From positions 1 to 30,101 of the forward strand of contig JBJXGO010000020.1 in NCBI GenBank assembly GCA_046160345.1: a stretch of 30,101 nucleotides of DNA, written 5' to 3'. The notes below the pieces were generated by a model that worked only from the letters and a program-made list of their open reading frames with translations, was not told the DNA's origin and ran no database searches. The translations under genes and the position numbers were made by a program. Every line of letters begins with the position of its first letter. Within the stretch, counting starts at the first letter, position 1. Below, one piece after another: positions 14,595 through 22,628 of this stretch. The stretch comes from M3007 sp046160345. Its GTDB lineage: Bacteria > Bacteroidota > Bacteroidia > Chitinophagales > Saprospiraceae.

Positions 14595-17030
14595 CTATTC
14601 GCTTCTCAACGATTTCACCGGATTGGCCAACGCTGCCCGAACACTCTGAAAGCTCACGGTCAAAAATGCCATAGTCAGGGCTACTACCCCTGCCACTGCA
14701 AACATCCACCATTGAATATCAATGCGATAGGCAAAATCAGCCAACCATTTGTTCATGGCCCACCAGGCTAAAGGCACCGCAATTACAAATGAAATTATAA
14801 CGAGTTTTAAAAAATCCTTGGCCAACAAGCCCGTTATGCCCGCTACCGATGCCCCCAATACTTTTCGCACCCCAATTTCTTTGGTGCGACGTTGGGCGGC
14901 GTGGGCCGCCAAGCCCAGCAAACCAAGGCACGAAATAAAAATTGCAAGCAAGCCAAAGCCTTTGCAAGTAGCGGAAAAACGATTTTCAGCCGTGTAAAAA
15001 GCAGCGATCTGATCGTCCAGAAAATCCCCTGCAAACACCTGCTCCGGCAACACTTCGTCAAATACGCGCTGAATGGCCGCCGTAGTCGCTTTGACGTTGT
15101 TTGGACGAATCTTAATACCTGCTTGTGAGTAAAGTATCTTTCGGGTAGTAAGTATGGTCGGTTGATGTTCCTGGCGCAACGAATGGGTGTGGAAATCTTC
15201 TACCACCCCCACAACTTTCATCATGCGCCTGCTTCCCAGCCTAAAGGGTTGGCCAAGAGCTTCTTCCGGGTTTGCAACGCCTAATTTGCGAAGCATCGTT
15301 TCATTCAATACCACTTCGCGAATCGTATCGCTCGGCTCGAGCCAACGGCCTGCTTTGAGATGAAATCCGTATGTTTTTTGATGATCCGCGTCGCATAATT
15401 TGATCGAAGTACTAAAGACCTCGTCTTCAACATGATTACCGTAACGAAAATTAGTGTTCCAGGTGTTTTCAGAAGAGGGCTGATCACTGCACAGACTTAC
15501 CGCTTCTACGGAAGGGATTTCAAGCAGTAGTTGTTTTAGTGTGTTATGCCGGGCAATGGTCGCACTATCCGTATTCATTGGGAAAGTATAGACCAGATTT
15601 TTGTCGTAGCCTAAATTTCGGGAACGCACAAAATCCAACTGCTGAATGATGATGATTGCCCCAATCACCAGCGCCTGTGCGATGAAAAACTGCAATACAA
15701 CCAGTGATTTTCTCAAAAAAGCACCACCGGAAGCACCTTGCTGAGCATTGCTTTTCAAGGCTTGAATCGGGTTAAAGCCTGCTAAAACCGAGGCAGGGTA
15801 CAAGCCAGCCAGCAGGGTAACCGCCAGCGTGCAGGCGCCCAAAAATGCCCACAGCGTGGGCTTGGAGAAGAAGGGCAAATCGTCTGGAACCTCTGAAATA
15901 TGCTTGAGCAAGGGTGCGGACACAAAGGCCAGAGCACAGCCAAGCAACACTGAAAAAAGAACCACCAAGGAGGTTTCGCTCATGAACTGAGCTGCCAGAT
16001 GTCCTCTGCTACTGCCCATGGTTTTACGCACTCCTACCTCCTTGGCGCGAAGGGAAGACTGCGCAGTGGCGAGGTTGACGAAGTTGAAACAAGCCATGAT
16101 AAGTATAAGCAAACCTATGGAGCCAAGCACCCAAAGTCGGCTTTTGGGCATAATTTGTCCTCCTGAAGTTCCATAATTTTCATTGTAATGAAGATCAGAA
16201 AAGGCTTGCAATAGATGTTGTCTCGAAAATTCTGCCCCGCGTTCATAGTATTCCTTTTCGCCGACTTTCGCGAGAGCGGCATTAGCTGCGGCCCATTGAT
16301 TCGGATCCCCTAGCAGGGCAAATACCTGGTTGTTGCTGCTACATCCGCCCCAACTTTCTTCATAAAACCAGAGATTGGCGTTGGGTTTCAGGGTTGCGTA
16401 GGAGATGAGCGAATGGATGGGAAAATCACAGTTGACCGGCAGATCGGCCACTACTCCTTTTACAACGACGGGCACGAGGTTGTCCAGCAAAATCGTTTTG
16501 CCCATAGCTTCTTCCCAGCTGCCAAAGCATTTCTTGGCTGTCTTTTCGGGTAAAACCAAGCTGTTCACCTCGTTCAACGCCGTCGCAGGGTCGCCTGCAA
16601 GCCATTGAAAGTCAAATATTTGAAAAAAAGAAGGCTCCGCAAAAAAACTGAGTTCAGATGTGGCGGTATTTGGCGCAATCTTTTTCAAGGGCGGCCCGCC
16701 TGCAGGGTTGGGCACAATGAGATTGGGCCAGGCTTCCCGCAGCTTGCTCATTTGCTCAAATTGCGGTACGGTGCTCCGCATCACCTCCATGGCCGGAATA
16801 GGGATGCAGACCGATTTTTCATCGCCTTCAGGATTGCGTTCGGTGGTCACCACCCGTAGAATTCGGTCGTAATTTTTAAAATTTTTATTGAAACTCAACT
16901 CAAAGCCAACAATACGGTAGATGAGCAGCACCGCAGCAATGCCAACGGCCAGCCCAAGTACATTAAGCAGGGTGAAACCGCTATGACGGCGCAGGTTTCG
17001 AATTGCGATAGTTAGATAATTGCTAAGCAT
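14595..17030 (-). CDS. ABC transporter permease, FtsX/MacB-like (permease 4)
   Basis: 811 residues, begins MLSNYLTIAIRNLRRHSGFTL. Domains in order: helix 1 (about 20-41), core domain, FtsX domain with KEVGVRKTMGSSRGH, helix near KSLVVLQFFIAQALVIG, second core domain, FtsX domain with KEIGVRKVLGASVAG, and NPVKSLRSE at the end. The gene starts 37 bp after permease 5 ends, so the two are surely cotranscribed. The C-terminal quarter is close to permease 3 in DNA as well as protein. Family role: membrane subunit of a MacB-type mechanotransmission ABC system. Confidence 0.87.
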   Translation of the reverse strand: MLSNYLTIAIRNLRRHSGFTLLNVLGLAVGIAAVLLIYRIVGFELSFNKNFKNYDRILRVVTTERNPEGDEKSVCIPIPAMEVMRSTVPQFEQMSKLREAWPNLIVPNPAGGPPLKKIAPNTATSELSFFAEPSFFQIFDFQWLAGDPATALNEVNSLVLPEKTAKKCFGSWEEAMGKTILLDNLVPVVVKGVVADLPVNCDFPIHSLISYATLKPNANLWFYEESWGGCSSNNQVFALLGDPNQWAAANAALAKVGEKEYYERGAEFSRQHLLQAFSDLHYNENYGTSGGQIMPKSRLWVLGSIGLLILIMACFNFVNLATAQSSLRAKEVGVRKTMGSSRGHLAAQFMSETSLVVLFSVLLGCALAFVSAPLLKHISEVPDDLPFFSKPTLWAFLGACTLAVTLLAGLYPASVLAGFNPIQALKSNAQQGASGGAFLRKSLVVLQFFIAQALVIGAIIIIQQLDFVRSRNLGYDKNLVYTFPMNTDSATIARHNTLKQLLLEIPSVEAVSLCSDQPSSENTWNTNFRYGNHVEDEVFSTSIKLCDADHQKTYGFHLKAGRWLEPSDTIREVVLNETMLRKLGVANPEEALGQPFRLGSRRMMKVVGVVEDFHTHSLRQEHQPTILTTRKILYSQAGIKIRPNNVKATTAAIQRVFDEVLPEQVFAGDFLDDQIAAFYTAENRFSATCKGFGLLAIFISCLGLLGLAAHAAQRRTKEIGVRKVLGASVAGITGLLAKDFLKLVIISFVIAVPLAWWAMNKWLADFAYRIDIQWWMFAVAGVVALTMAFLTVSFQSVRAALANPVKSLRSE

Positions 17031-17067
17031 GGAGGTTGTTGTGTTTTAATTGAAAAGTCATGCGAAC

Positions 17068-19473
17068 TCATTCACTCCGCAAATTCTTTATCGGGTTCGC
17101 TAATGCCGCCCGAATCGTCTGCGATCCAATGGTCAAGGCGCCGATGCCGAACAGCAACAGGATGCCCGGGAGGATCGCAGCTATTCCAAGGGTGGTTCGA
17201 AAAGCGAACAAATTCAAAAATTGCAACCCTAAAAACCATGCAAGCGGAGTGGCGATCAAGGTGGCAATGAGCAATAATTTCAAAAAATTACGAGATAACA
17301 GCATGACCAAGTCTGGCCCCGATGCACCCATTACCTTCCGCAAGCTAACCTCCTTGGCGCGCGTTTCGACGGTGTAGGTGGCCATTCCCAGCAGGCCAAA
17401 GGCAGCGATAGCGATACCTAACAAGCCAAAAAATCCTATGATCCCAAGGATGTCTTTCATGTTAGCGTAGTTTTCCCGCATGGTTTGATCGTAAAACTCG
17501 GATTCCATGGGGCGTTCAGGCACGACTTGCGACCAGGCCCTTTGAAGTGCCACCACCGTCGTTTCAGGATTGCCAGGAGCAATTTTTACATGGAGCATTT
17601 GCCATTGGGCCGGGTCGTTGCGCAGCATGAGAGGTTCTGGAGCATATACAGCTGGCTTGAACAAAAAATCCTTGACCACGCCGCGCAAGCTCACTCGGGT
17701 AGAATCGCCCAAAAGCACTTGTTTACCAATGGCTTCTGCGGGCGTCCCCAGTTTGAAATGTTGTAAAAACTGTTCGTTCACCACCAGAAAAGATTCACGC
17801 CCGGCAACCGGATCCTCAGGAAAATTCTCCCCTGCGATAAAACTTAATTCCAGGTTTTCTGCAAAATTTTTGTCCACAAAATAATCGCGTACTCCTTCAG
17901 GTTCGGCGCCTGGTTCGCAACGAACATCCGATGATGAATCCTCCCAGGTGCCCATAGTGTGGGAAGCGGCCGAGATCCTTTCAACACCAGGAACGGCTGA
18001 AAGTGCAGGGATAATTTTTTCTGGCGATTGTCCCAGTAACGGAATATTTAAGATTTGAGCGGTTTTGAATCCGTAATCCATATTCGTTATGTGGCCGATT
18101 TGCTTGGATATGACCGTGACCATAATGATGAACAGCAGAGAAACCGCAAATTGGGTGACCAACAGAACTTTCCGAAGCCCAACCCTTTTAAAAAACCGAA
18201 TTCCTTCCAGTTTTCGGAGAACGGAAACAGGACTGATCTTTGACAGGGCAAGCGCGGGCAACAGACCCGCAATCAGTCCAACAGCAATGCCAAAAAATAT
18301 GAACCAAATCACTGTAACAGTATTCTCTTTGACCGAAACATCCGAAAATTCGGTGAAAGAGAGGCTGTTGAAAGCCGGTTGCCACAATTTCATCAAAAAC
18401 CAGCCTAATACCAAAGCGAATATTGAAGTGACTACTCCTTCCCCGAGCATTTGCCCAAAAATTTGTCCACGGGAGGCGCCCACCACTTTCCGAACCCCAA
18501 TTTCTCTGGCTCGCGACAATGCCCGGGCCAGCGTCAGATTTGTATAATTGAAACAAGCTGAAAGCATAATTACCGTGGCCAAGGCAGAAAGAAACCAAAG
18601 AAGCATGGCAGGAAGGCCTCGGCCCATGGAGTTGCTAAGAACTTCACCCGGGGTGATTGCATTCAAGGGTTGAAGGTAGAAGCGATAAGTGGCATCCCGA
18701 CTTTCGAGGGTTTTGCTGGCATATTCTGTTTTTGAAATCGCTGCAAGAGCAGCTTCCGTTTCTTTTACGGAAGCGCCTGGGCGCAGACGGAGATAGGTAT
18801 ATGTGCCGTAGTAATCATTCCAGTTTTCGGAAACCGGCGACAAGGCTTCCGATTTTTCCAGCGCAGGGATGCTGGATGCTGAAGCCAGTGCTTCAAATTC
18901 AAAGTGTGTTTTTCCTGGGAATGCTGCCAAAACTCCAGTGACCTTAAATGGGCCGTAACCTCTGATTTCCAGTGTTTTGCCAAGTGCGCTTTCCCGGGGA
19001 AAAAATTTGTCCGCGCTTTTTTCGGTCAGGACGATGCTGAAGGGTTCTTGTAAAGCAGTTGCTGCATTACCTTCTAACAGTGAAAATCCAAATATTTGAA
19101 AAAATGATGGCTCCGCGAACATCCCCGACAAGCCAAGAATTTTTCCTCCTCCTTTTACCTCGCCGTTCAAATGCCGGACAAAGCGGGCGCAGGCTTCAAC
19201 CTGGGAAAACCCTTTTTCCAGGACTTCTCCAACAGGGAAAGGGCTGGATGCATAGGATTCAGAACCGCCGCCTTTGCGGAAGGCTTCCGTGTTGATTCTG
19301 AAAACCCGCTCGCCATCCGGGTGAAAAGTATCGTATTGGTAAGCATCCTGAATCAGAAGTAAAATAAGCAGACTGACGCTCATGCTCAAGGCGAGTCCAA
19401 AAATATTGATCGCCGAATAAAGGCGGTTTTTGAACAGGTTGCGGAAAGCAACGGTTAGATAGCTATTGATCAT
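17068..19473 (-). CDS. ABC transporter permease, FtsX/MacB-like, divergent (permease 5)
   Basis: 801 residues, begins MINSYLTVAFRNLFKNRLYSA. The layout is the same, but this is the most diverged member of the set: its C-terminus reads NPIKNLRSE instead of NPVKSLRSE, the contact motif of the last domain is KEVSLRKVMGASGPD (S for G), and the segment before the end is FAFRTTLGIAAIL rather than FAYRIDIQWWMF. The first contact motif REIGVRKVVGASRGQ is standard. It is the first permease after the two ATPase genes, 90 bp from ATPase B, so it may be the founding partner of the operon, with permeases 2-4 added later. That order of events is inferred from divergence only. Confidence 0.87.
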   Translation of the reverse strand: MINSYLTVAFRNLFKNRLYSAINIFGLALSMSVSLLILLLIQDAYQYDTFHPDGERVFRINTEAFRKGGGSESYASSPFPVGEVLEKGFSQVEACARFVRHLNGEVKGGGKILGLSGMFAEPSFFQIFGFSLLEGNAATALQEPFSIVLTEKSADKFFPRESALGKTLEIRGYGPFKVTGVLAAFPGKTHFEFEALASASSIPALEKSEALSPVSENWNDYYGTYTYLRLRPGASVKETEAALAAISKTEYASKTLESRDATYRFYLQPLNAITPGEVLSNSMGRGLPAMLLWFLSALATVIMLSACFNYTNLTLARALSRAREIGVRKVVGASRGQIFGQMLGEGVVTSIFALVLGWFLMKLWQPAFNSLSFTEFSDVSVKENTVTVIWFIFFGIAVGLIAGLLPALALSKISPVSVLRKLEGIRFFKRVGLRKVLLVTQFAVSLLFIIMVTVISKQIGHITNMDYGFKTAQILNIPLLGQSPEKIIPALSAVPGVERISAASHTMGTWEDSSSDVRCEPGAEPEGVRDYFVDKNFAENLELSFIAGENFPEDPVAGRESFLVVNEQFLQHFKLGTPAEAIGKQVLLGDSTRVSLRGVVKDFLFKPAVYAPEPLMLRNDPAQWQMLHVKIAPGNPETTVVALQRAWSQVVPERPMESEFYDQTMRENYANMKDILGIIGFFGLLGIAIAAFGLLGMATYTVETRAKEVSLRKVMGASGPDLVMLLSRNFLKLLLIATLIATPLAWFLGLQFLNLFAFRTTLGIAAILPGILLLFGIGALTIGSQTIRAALANPIKNLRSE

Positions 19474-19563
19474 GGTGTTTTTGTTTTTATAGCTTAAATA
19501 GTTGTTACCCCGGCCAGACCATCATGAGCTTGATCCTCCGCCATAAGCTTCAGCCCGATAAAC

Positions 19564-20247
19564 TTATCGCTTTACCAATTCCTCATTTTCAACCCGCCCG
19601 TCTTTCAGGTGAAGGATTCGATTGCCATATTTTGCATTTTCTTCAGAATGTGTCACTTGAATGATGGTCACACCATCTTCCTTGTTGAGCGTACTGAAAA
19701 CTTCCATGATCTCTTTGGCTTGAGGGCTTTGCAAATTGCCTGTGGGCTCGTCGGCCAGGATGAGTTTTGGCCGCCCGATCAGGGCCCGGGCTACGCCAAC
19801 CAGTTGCTGTTGACCGCCAGAAAGTTGGTTTGGGAACAGGTCTTTTTTTGCCACCATGTTGAATCGGTCGAGCAAATCAGCAATTCGGCTTTTTCGTTCG
19901 TTGGAAGGCACTTTTTTGTAAAGGAGCGGAGTCTCCAGGTTTTCGTACACCGTCAAATCGTCAATAAGGTGGTATGCCTGGAACACAAACCCGATATACT
20001 CGCGATACATTTCAGTACGGCGGCGCTCGTTGAATTTGTGCACGCCTTCTCCCAAAAACCAGTATTCTCCATCCGTAGGCTCATCAAGTAAGCCGAGAAT
20101 ATGTAGCAAAGTGCTTTTACCTGAACCACTGGGCCCCATGATGCTCACAAATTCTCCCTCTGCGATATGAGCGTTCACATAGCGCAACACATAGGTCTTG
20201 AGCGAGCCCGTGGGGTAATAACGCTCGATATTTTTTAGTTCTATCAT
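19564..20247 (-). CDS. ABC transporter ATPase with altered D-loop (ATPase B)
   Basis: The ATG at 20247 starts MIELKNIERYY; the frame continues upstream only to a TTG, giving 21 improbable residues. The 227-residue protein belongs to the MacB/LolD/FtsE nucleotide-binding group. Walker A GPSGSGKST lies at 38-46, the Q-loop Q at 90, signature LSGGQQQ at 142, Walker B LILADE at 162-167 and the H-loop H at 200. Two departures from the sister ATPase are visible: LSGGQQQLVGVARA instead of QRVAIARA, and D-loop NLQS instead of NLDS. The catalytic Glu and His are intact, so it may still be active, or form the weaker site of a heterodimer with ATPase A. Its stop overlaps a 14-bp palindrome CGATAAACTTATCG (19556-19569). 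Upstream, 20248-20377 is a 130-bp spacer with T-rich runs and no gene. Confidence 0.9.
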   Translation of the reverse strand: MIELKNIERYYPTGSLKTYVLRYVNAHIAEGEFVSIMGPSGSGKSTLLHILGLLDEPTDGEYWFLGEGVHKFNERRRTEMYREYIGFVFQAYHLIDDLTVYENLETPLLYKKVPSNERKSRIADLLDRFNMVAKKDLFPNQLSGGQQQLVGVARALIGRPKLILADEPTGNLQSPQAKEIMEVFSTLNKEDGVTIIQVTHSEENAKYGNRILHLKDGRVENEELVKR

Positions 20248-20377
20248 GATTTTTTTCAAAAGCAGCCTACCCGGCCCGCCGGTTTTTTTTTGGATAAAAA
20301 CGGCTGACAAACAGGAGGTTAATCAGATTTCCCAGCGGGAAGGTTGGCTGTTTTTTTTGAACGTTAATTTCTTGCCG

Positions 20378-21055
20378 TTAAACATGAAAATTCTCCGTGA
20401 CTACCTTTCCATCGAACAAATTAATTACCCGATGCGCAAAACCGGCATCATGTGGTGAGTGCGTAACCATCACGATGGTCGTGCCGGCCTGATTGAGTTG
20501 GGTCAGCAGGTTCATTACTTCCAGGCCATTGGCCGAGTCAAGATTTCCCGTTGGTTCGTCGGCGAGAATGACCTTGGGATCTGCCACTACTGCCCGGGCG
20601 ATGGCTACGCGCTGTTGCTGGCCACCGGAAAGTTGTTGTGGAAAATGGTTGCGGCGGTGCATGATGTTCATGCGTTCAAGTTGTGCCTCCACTTTCTTTT
20701 TGCGTTCGCTGGAAGGCGTTTTTAAGTACAGCAATGGAAGTTCCACATTTTCAAATACCGTCAACTCGTCTATAAGGTTGAACGACTGGAATACAAAGCC
20801 AATATTGCCTTTGCGCAGGTTGGCCCGGTTGCGTTCGCTCATTTTGGCCACTTCGGTGCCGAAGAAATGGTACTCGCCTTCGCTTGGGTTGTCAAGTAGC
20901 CCCAGGATGTTGAGCAAGGTTGATTTGCCACAACCGGATGGGCCCATCATGGCCACAAATTCGCCGGGTTGTATATCAATACTTACCCCATTGAGGGCGG
21001 TAGTTTCCACCTCATCGGTGGTGAAAATTTTGTGCAGATTTATTGTTTTAATCAT
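20378..21055 (-). CDS. ABC transporter ATPase, MacB/LolD type (ATPase A)
   Basis: 225 residues with fully canonical motifs: Walker A GPSGCGKST at 38-46, Q90, LSGGQQQRVAIARA from 142, Walker B VILADE at 162-167, D-loop NLDS at 171-174, and the H-loop His in VTHSPHD. In this family the ATPase dimer drives an FtsX-like permease on the cytoplasmic face of the inner membrane. It lies 81 bp after the membrane-fusion gene and before ATPase B in the same operon. With two ATPases and five permeases in view, sharing of ATPases among permeases is likely. Start at ATG 21055; an upstream extension is not needed. Confidence 0.93.
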   Translation of the reverse strand: MIKTINLHKIFTTDEVETTALNGVSIDIQPGEFVAMMGPSGCGKSTLLNILGLLDNPSEGEYHFFGTEVAKMSERNRANLRKGNIGFVFQSFNLIDELTVFENVELPLLYLKTPSSERKKKVEAQLERMNIMHRRNHFPQQLSGGQQQRVAIARAVVADPKVILADEPTGNLDSANGLEVMNLLTQLNQAGTTIVMVTHSPHDAGFAHRVINLFDGKVVTENFHV

Positions 21056-21136
21056 GATAGAATTGGTTCGATTGATACGATTTTCTTATTGGACGAGCAA
21101 TGGTGCGGTGAATTAGAGACACCACCTCATGACTTG

Positions 21137-22381
21137 TTATTGCAAATTCAAAATATCTTTATCACCAAAGTTCTCATAAGAACTGGTAATAACCTCTTCG
21201 CCCGGCTCCAAACCGCTCAGCACTTCAAAATACTGCGGGTTTTTGCGACCCAAGGTGATGTTTCGTTTAGTGGCTCTTGCGCCGCCCTCGCCGAGCACAT
21301 ATGCCCAGTTTCCACCAGTATCGCTAAAAAAACCGCCCGTTGCCAGCAGCGTTGCCTCTGCGGGTTTTCCGAGTTGGAGGCGCACAGGAACCGATTGGCC
21401 GCGCCGGATGCCTTCCGGGATCTTGTCAAAGGTCATATCCACATCAAAGCGGCCGTTTCGCACCTCAGGGTAAACTTTGGAAACACTGAGTTTGATCTTG
21501 GCGCCATTGAAGTCAAAGGAGCCTTCCAAGCCGGGAAAGATGCGGGAGATATAGTGTTCGTCCACTTCCACACGCATTTTGAAGCCGTTTAGGTCGTCAA
21601 TCTGGCCGATATTTTGTCCGGCAGTGATACTTGCTCCGATTTCCACATCCACTCGTGAAAGCAAACCTGATACCGGGGCTTGGACCGAAAGGTTAGCCAA
21701 ATTATCCTTCATCATGCTGAGGTTAAGTTTGGTGCGTTCAAGGGTTCCTTCAAGTTGCCTGATTTGCGTAATGCTGTTTTCTTCCTGGAATTTCTGGTTT
21801 TCAATTTCGATCTCACGTTGTCCGGTCAGTCGGTCGTATGCGATTTTTAGTCGCTCAAACTCTTGTTGGCTGATTACTTTATCGGCAAAAAGTTTGCTGC
21901 CTCGGTCATAGTCTGCCTTGGCTTGCTGGATTTGAAAATCGAGTTCGGAGAGTGCCTTCCGAAGGGTAAACTTATCCTGACGCAGGCGCAATCGCGTGTT
22001 TTCCAGCTCGTTGATAAGGCGGTACATCTCGGTTTCGCGGTTCACGAAATCCATGGTAAGTCGCTGATTTTCAAGCTTTAAAATCAGGTCGCCTTTCTTT
22101 ACAGAAGCACCTCCGTCAAGGAGTTTTTGGGATACATAACCACCTTCGATGGCATCTAAAAGATAGGTTTTTAAGGGCTGCACTACGCCGGTGACAACGA
22201 TAAACTCATCGAATACACCGCGTTCGACTTTTGAAATGGTGATTTTCTCTCGATTTACGTTGAGGCTGCTCTGGCTTCCGTTGAGTACAGTGTGTACGGC
22301 AAAAACCAAAAAGCCTATAATGAACAAACCAAGGGCGATGCGCTGAAACGTGAATACTTTCTTTTTAATCGGACGATCCAT
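21137..22381 (-). CDS. Membrane-fusion (HlyD/MacA-type periplasmic adaptor) protein
   Basis: 414 residues; first gene of the ABC operon. A single N-terminal membrane anchor (about 12-31, FQRIALGLFIIGFLVFAVHT) is followed by a split biotinyl-lipoyl-like domain (first half with VVTGVVQPLKTYLLDAIEGG, second near LSVQAPVSGLLSRVDVEIG), a long alpha hairpin between them (about 95-210, rich in E, R, Q and L), a beta-barrel domain, and a C-terminal membrane-proximal domain ending GEEVITSSYENFGDKDILNLQ. Such adaptors bridge a MacB-type permease to an outer-membrane channel. No TolC-like gene is in the window, so the channel must be encoded elsewhere, or to the left or right. Confidence 0.9.
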   Translation of the reverse strand: MDRPIKKKVFTFQRIALGLFIIGFLVFAVHTVLNGSQSSLNVNREKITISKVERGVFDEFIVVTGVVQPLKTYLLDAIEGGYVSQKLLDGGASVKKGDLILKLENQRLTMDFVNRETEMYRLINELENTRLRLRQDKFTLRKALSELDFQIQQAKADYDRGSKLFADKVISQQEFERLKIAYDRLTGQREIEIENQKFQEENSITQIRQLEGTLERTKLNLSMMKDNLANLSVQAPVSGLLSRVDVEIGASITAGQNIGQIDDLNGFKMRVEVDEHYISRIFPGLEGSFDFNGAKIKLSVSKVYPEVRNGRFDVDMTFDKIPEGIRRGQSVPVRLQLGKPAEATLLATGGFFSDTGGNWAYVLGEGGARATKRNITLGRKNPQYFEVLSGLEPGEEVITSSYENFGDKDILNLQ

Positions 22382-22386
22382 TGGAT

Positions 22387-22424
22387 GTATGAACTATGAT
22401 GTATGAGGTATGATGAATGAACTA
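22387..22424. repeat. Short 14-bp tandem repeat just upstream of the ABC operon
   Basis: GTATGAACTATGAT (22387-22400), GTATGAGGTATGAT (22401-22414) and a partial third unit GAATGAACTA. It occupies the leader immediately before the membrane-fusion start codon. Together with the minisatellite spacers it shows that this operon's non-coding parts are prone to tandem duplication. Confidence 0.7.
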
Positions 22425-22512
22425 GAAGACCGTGCCAATGTATTAATTAATTGAATGTCAATCTATAAGGATATTACTTGCCAGAAATAATTTGTTCAAA
22501 GGCGAACGCGAG

Positions 22513-22528
22513 TGTCCGAAATCGGACG
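22513..22528. promoter_or_regulatory. TGTCCGA/TCGGACG palindrome, candidate operator of the ABC operon
   Basis: TGTCCGA (22513-22519), AA, TCGGACG (22522-22528): 7-bp arms with one mismatch. It lies 131 bp upstream of the membrane-fusion start and 101 bp upstream of the divergent nuclease gene. The same half-sites occur before permease 1. On the minus strand, TTGGCACG (22431-22438) downstream of it resembles a sigma-54 -24 box, but no proper -12 box follows. Confidence 0.5.
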
Positions 22529-22628
22529 ATTGGGAGGGCTTACAAAAAGATATTGCCTACTACTTCTTTGGGAACATTCTCTCCGCTCTATTCAAAACAA
22601 TTTGCGAAGTTTGCGCAGCAATAAAATT

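Noticed and set aside
20248..20377. Terminator-like stems followed by T8 runs on + between the two ATPase genes
   Set aside because: Stems are only 4-5 bp and no plus-strand gene leads into them; the operon runs the other way.
22512..22628. Upstream GTG extension of the beta-CASP gene
   Set aside because: The 39 extra residues precede the conserved fold start and run through the palindromic operator; the ATG at 22629 fits the family.
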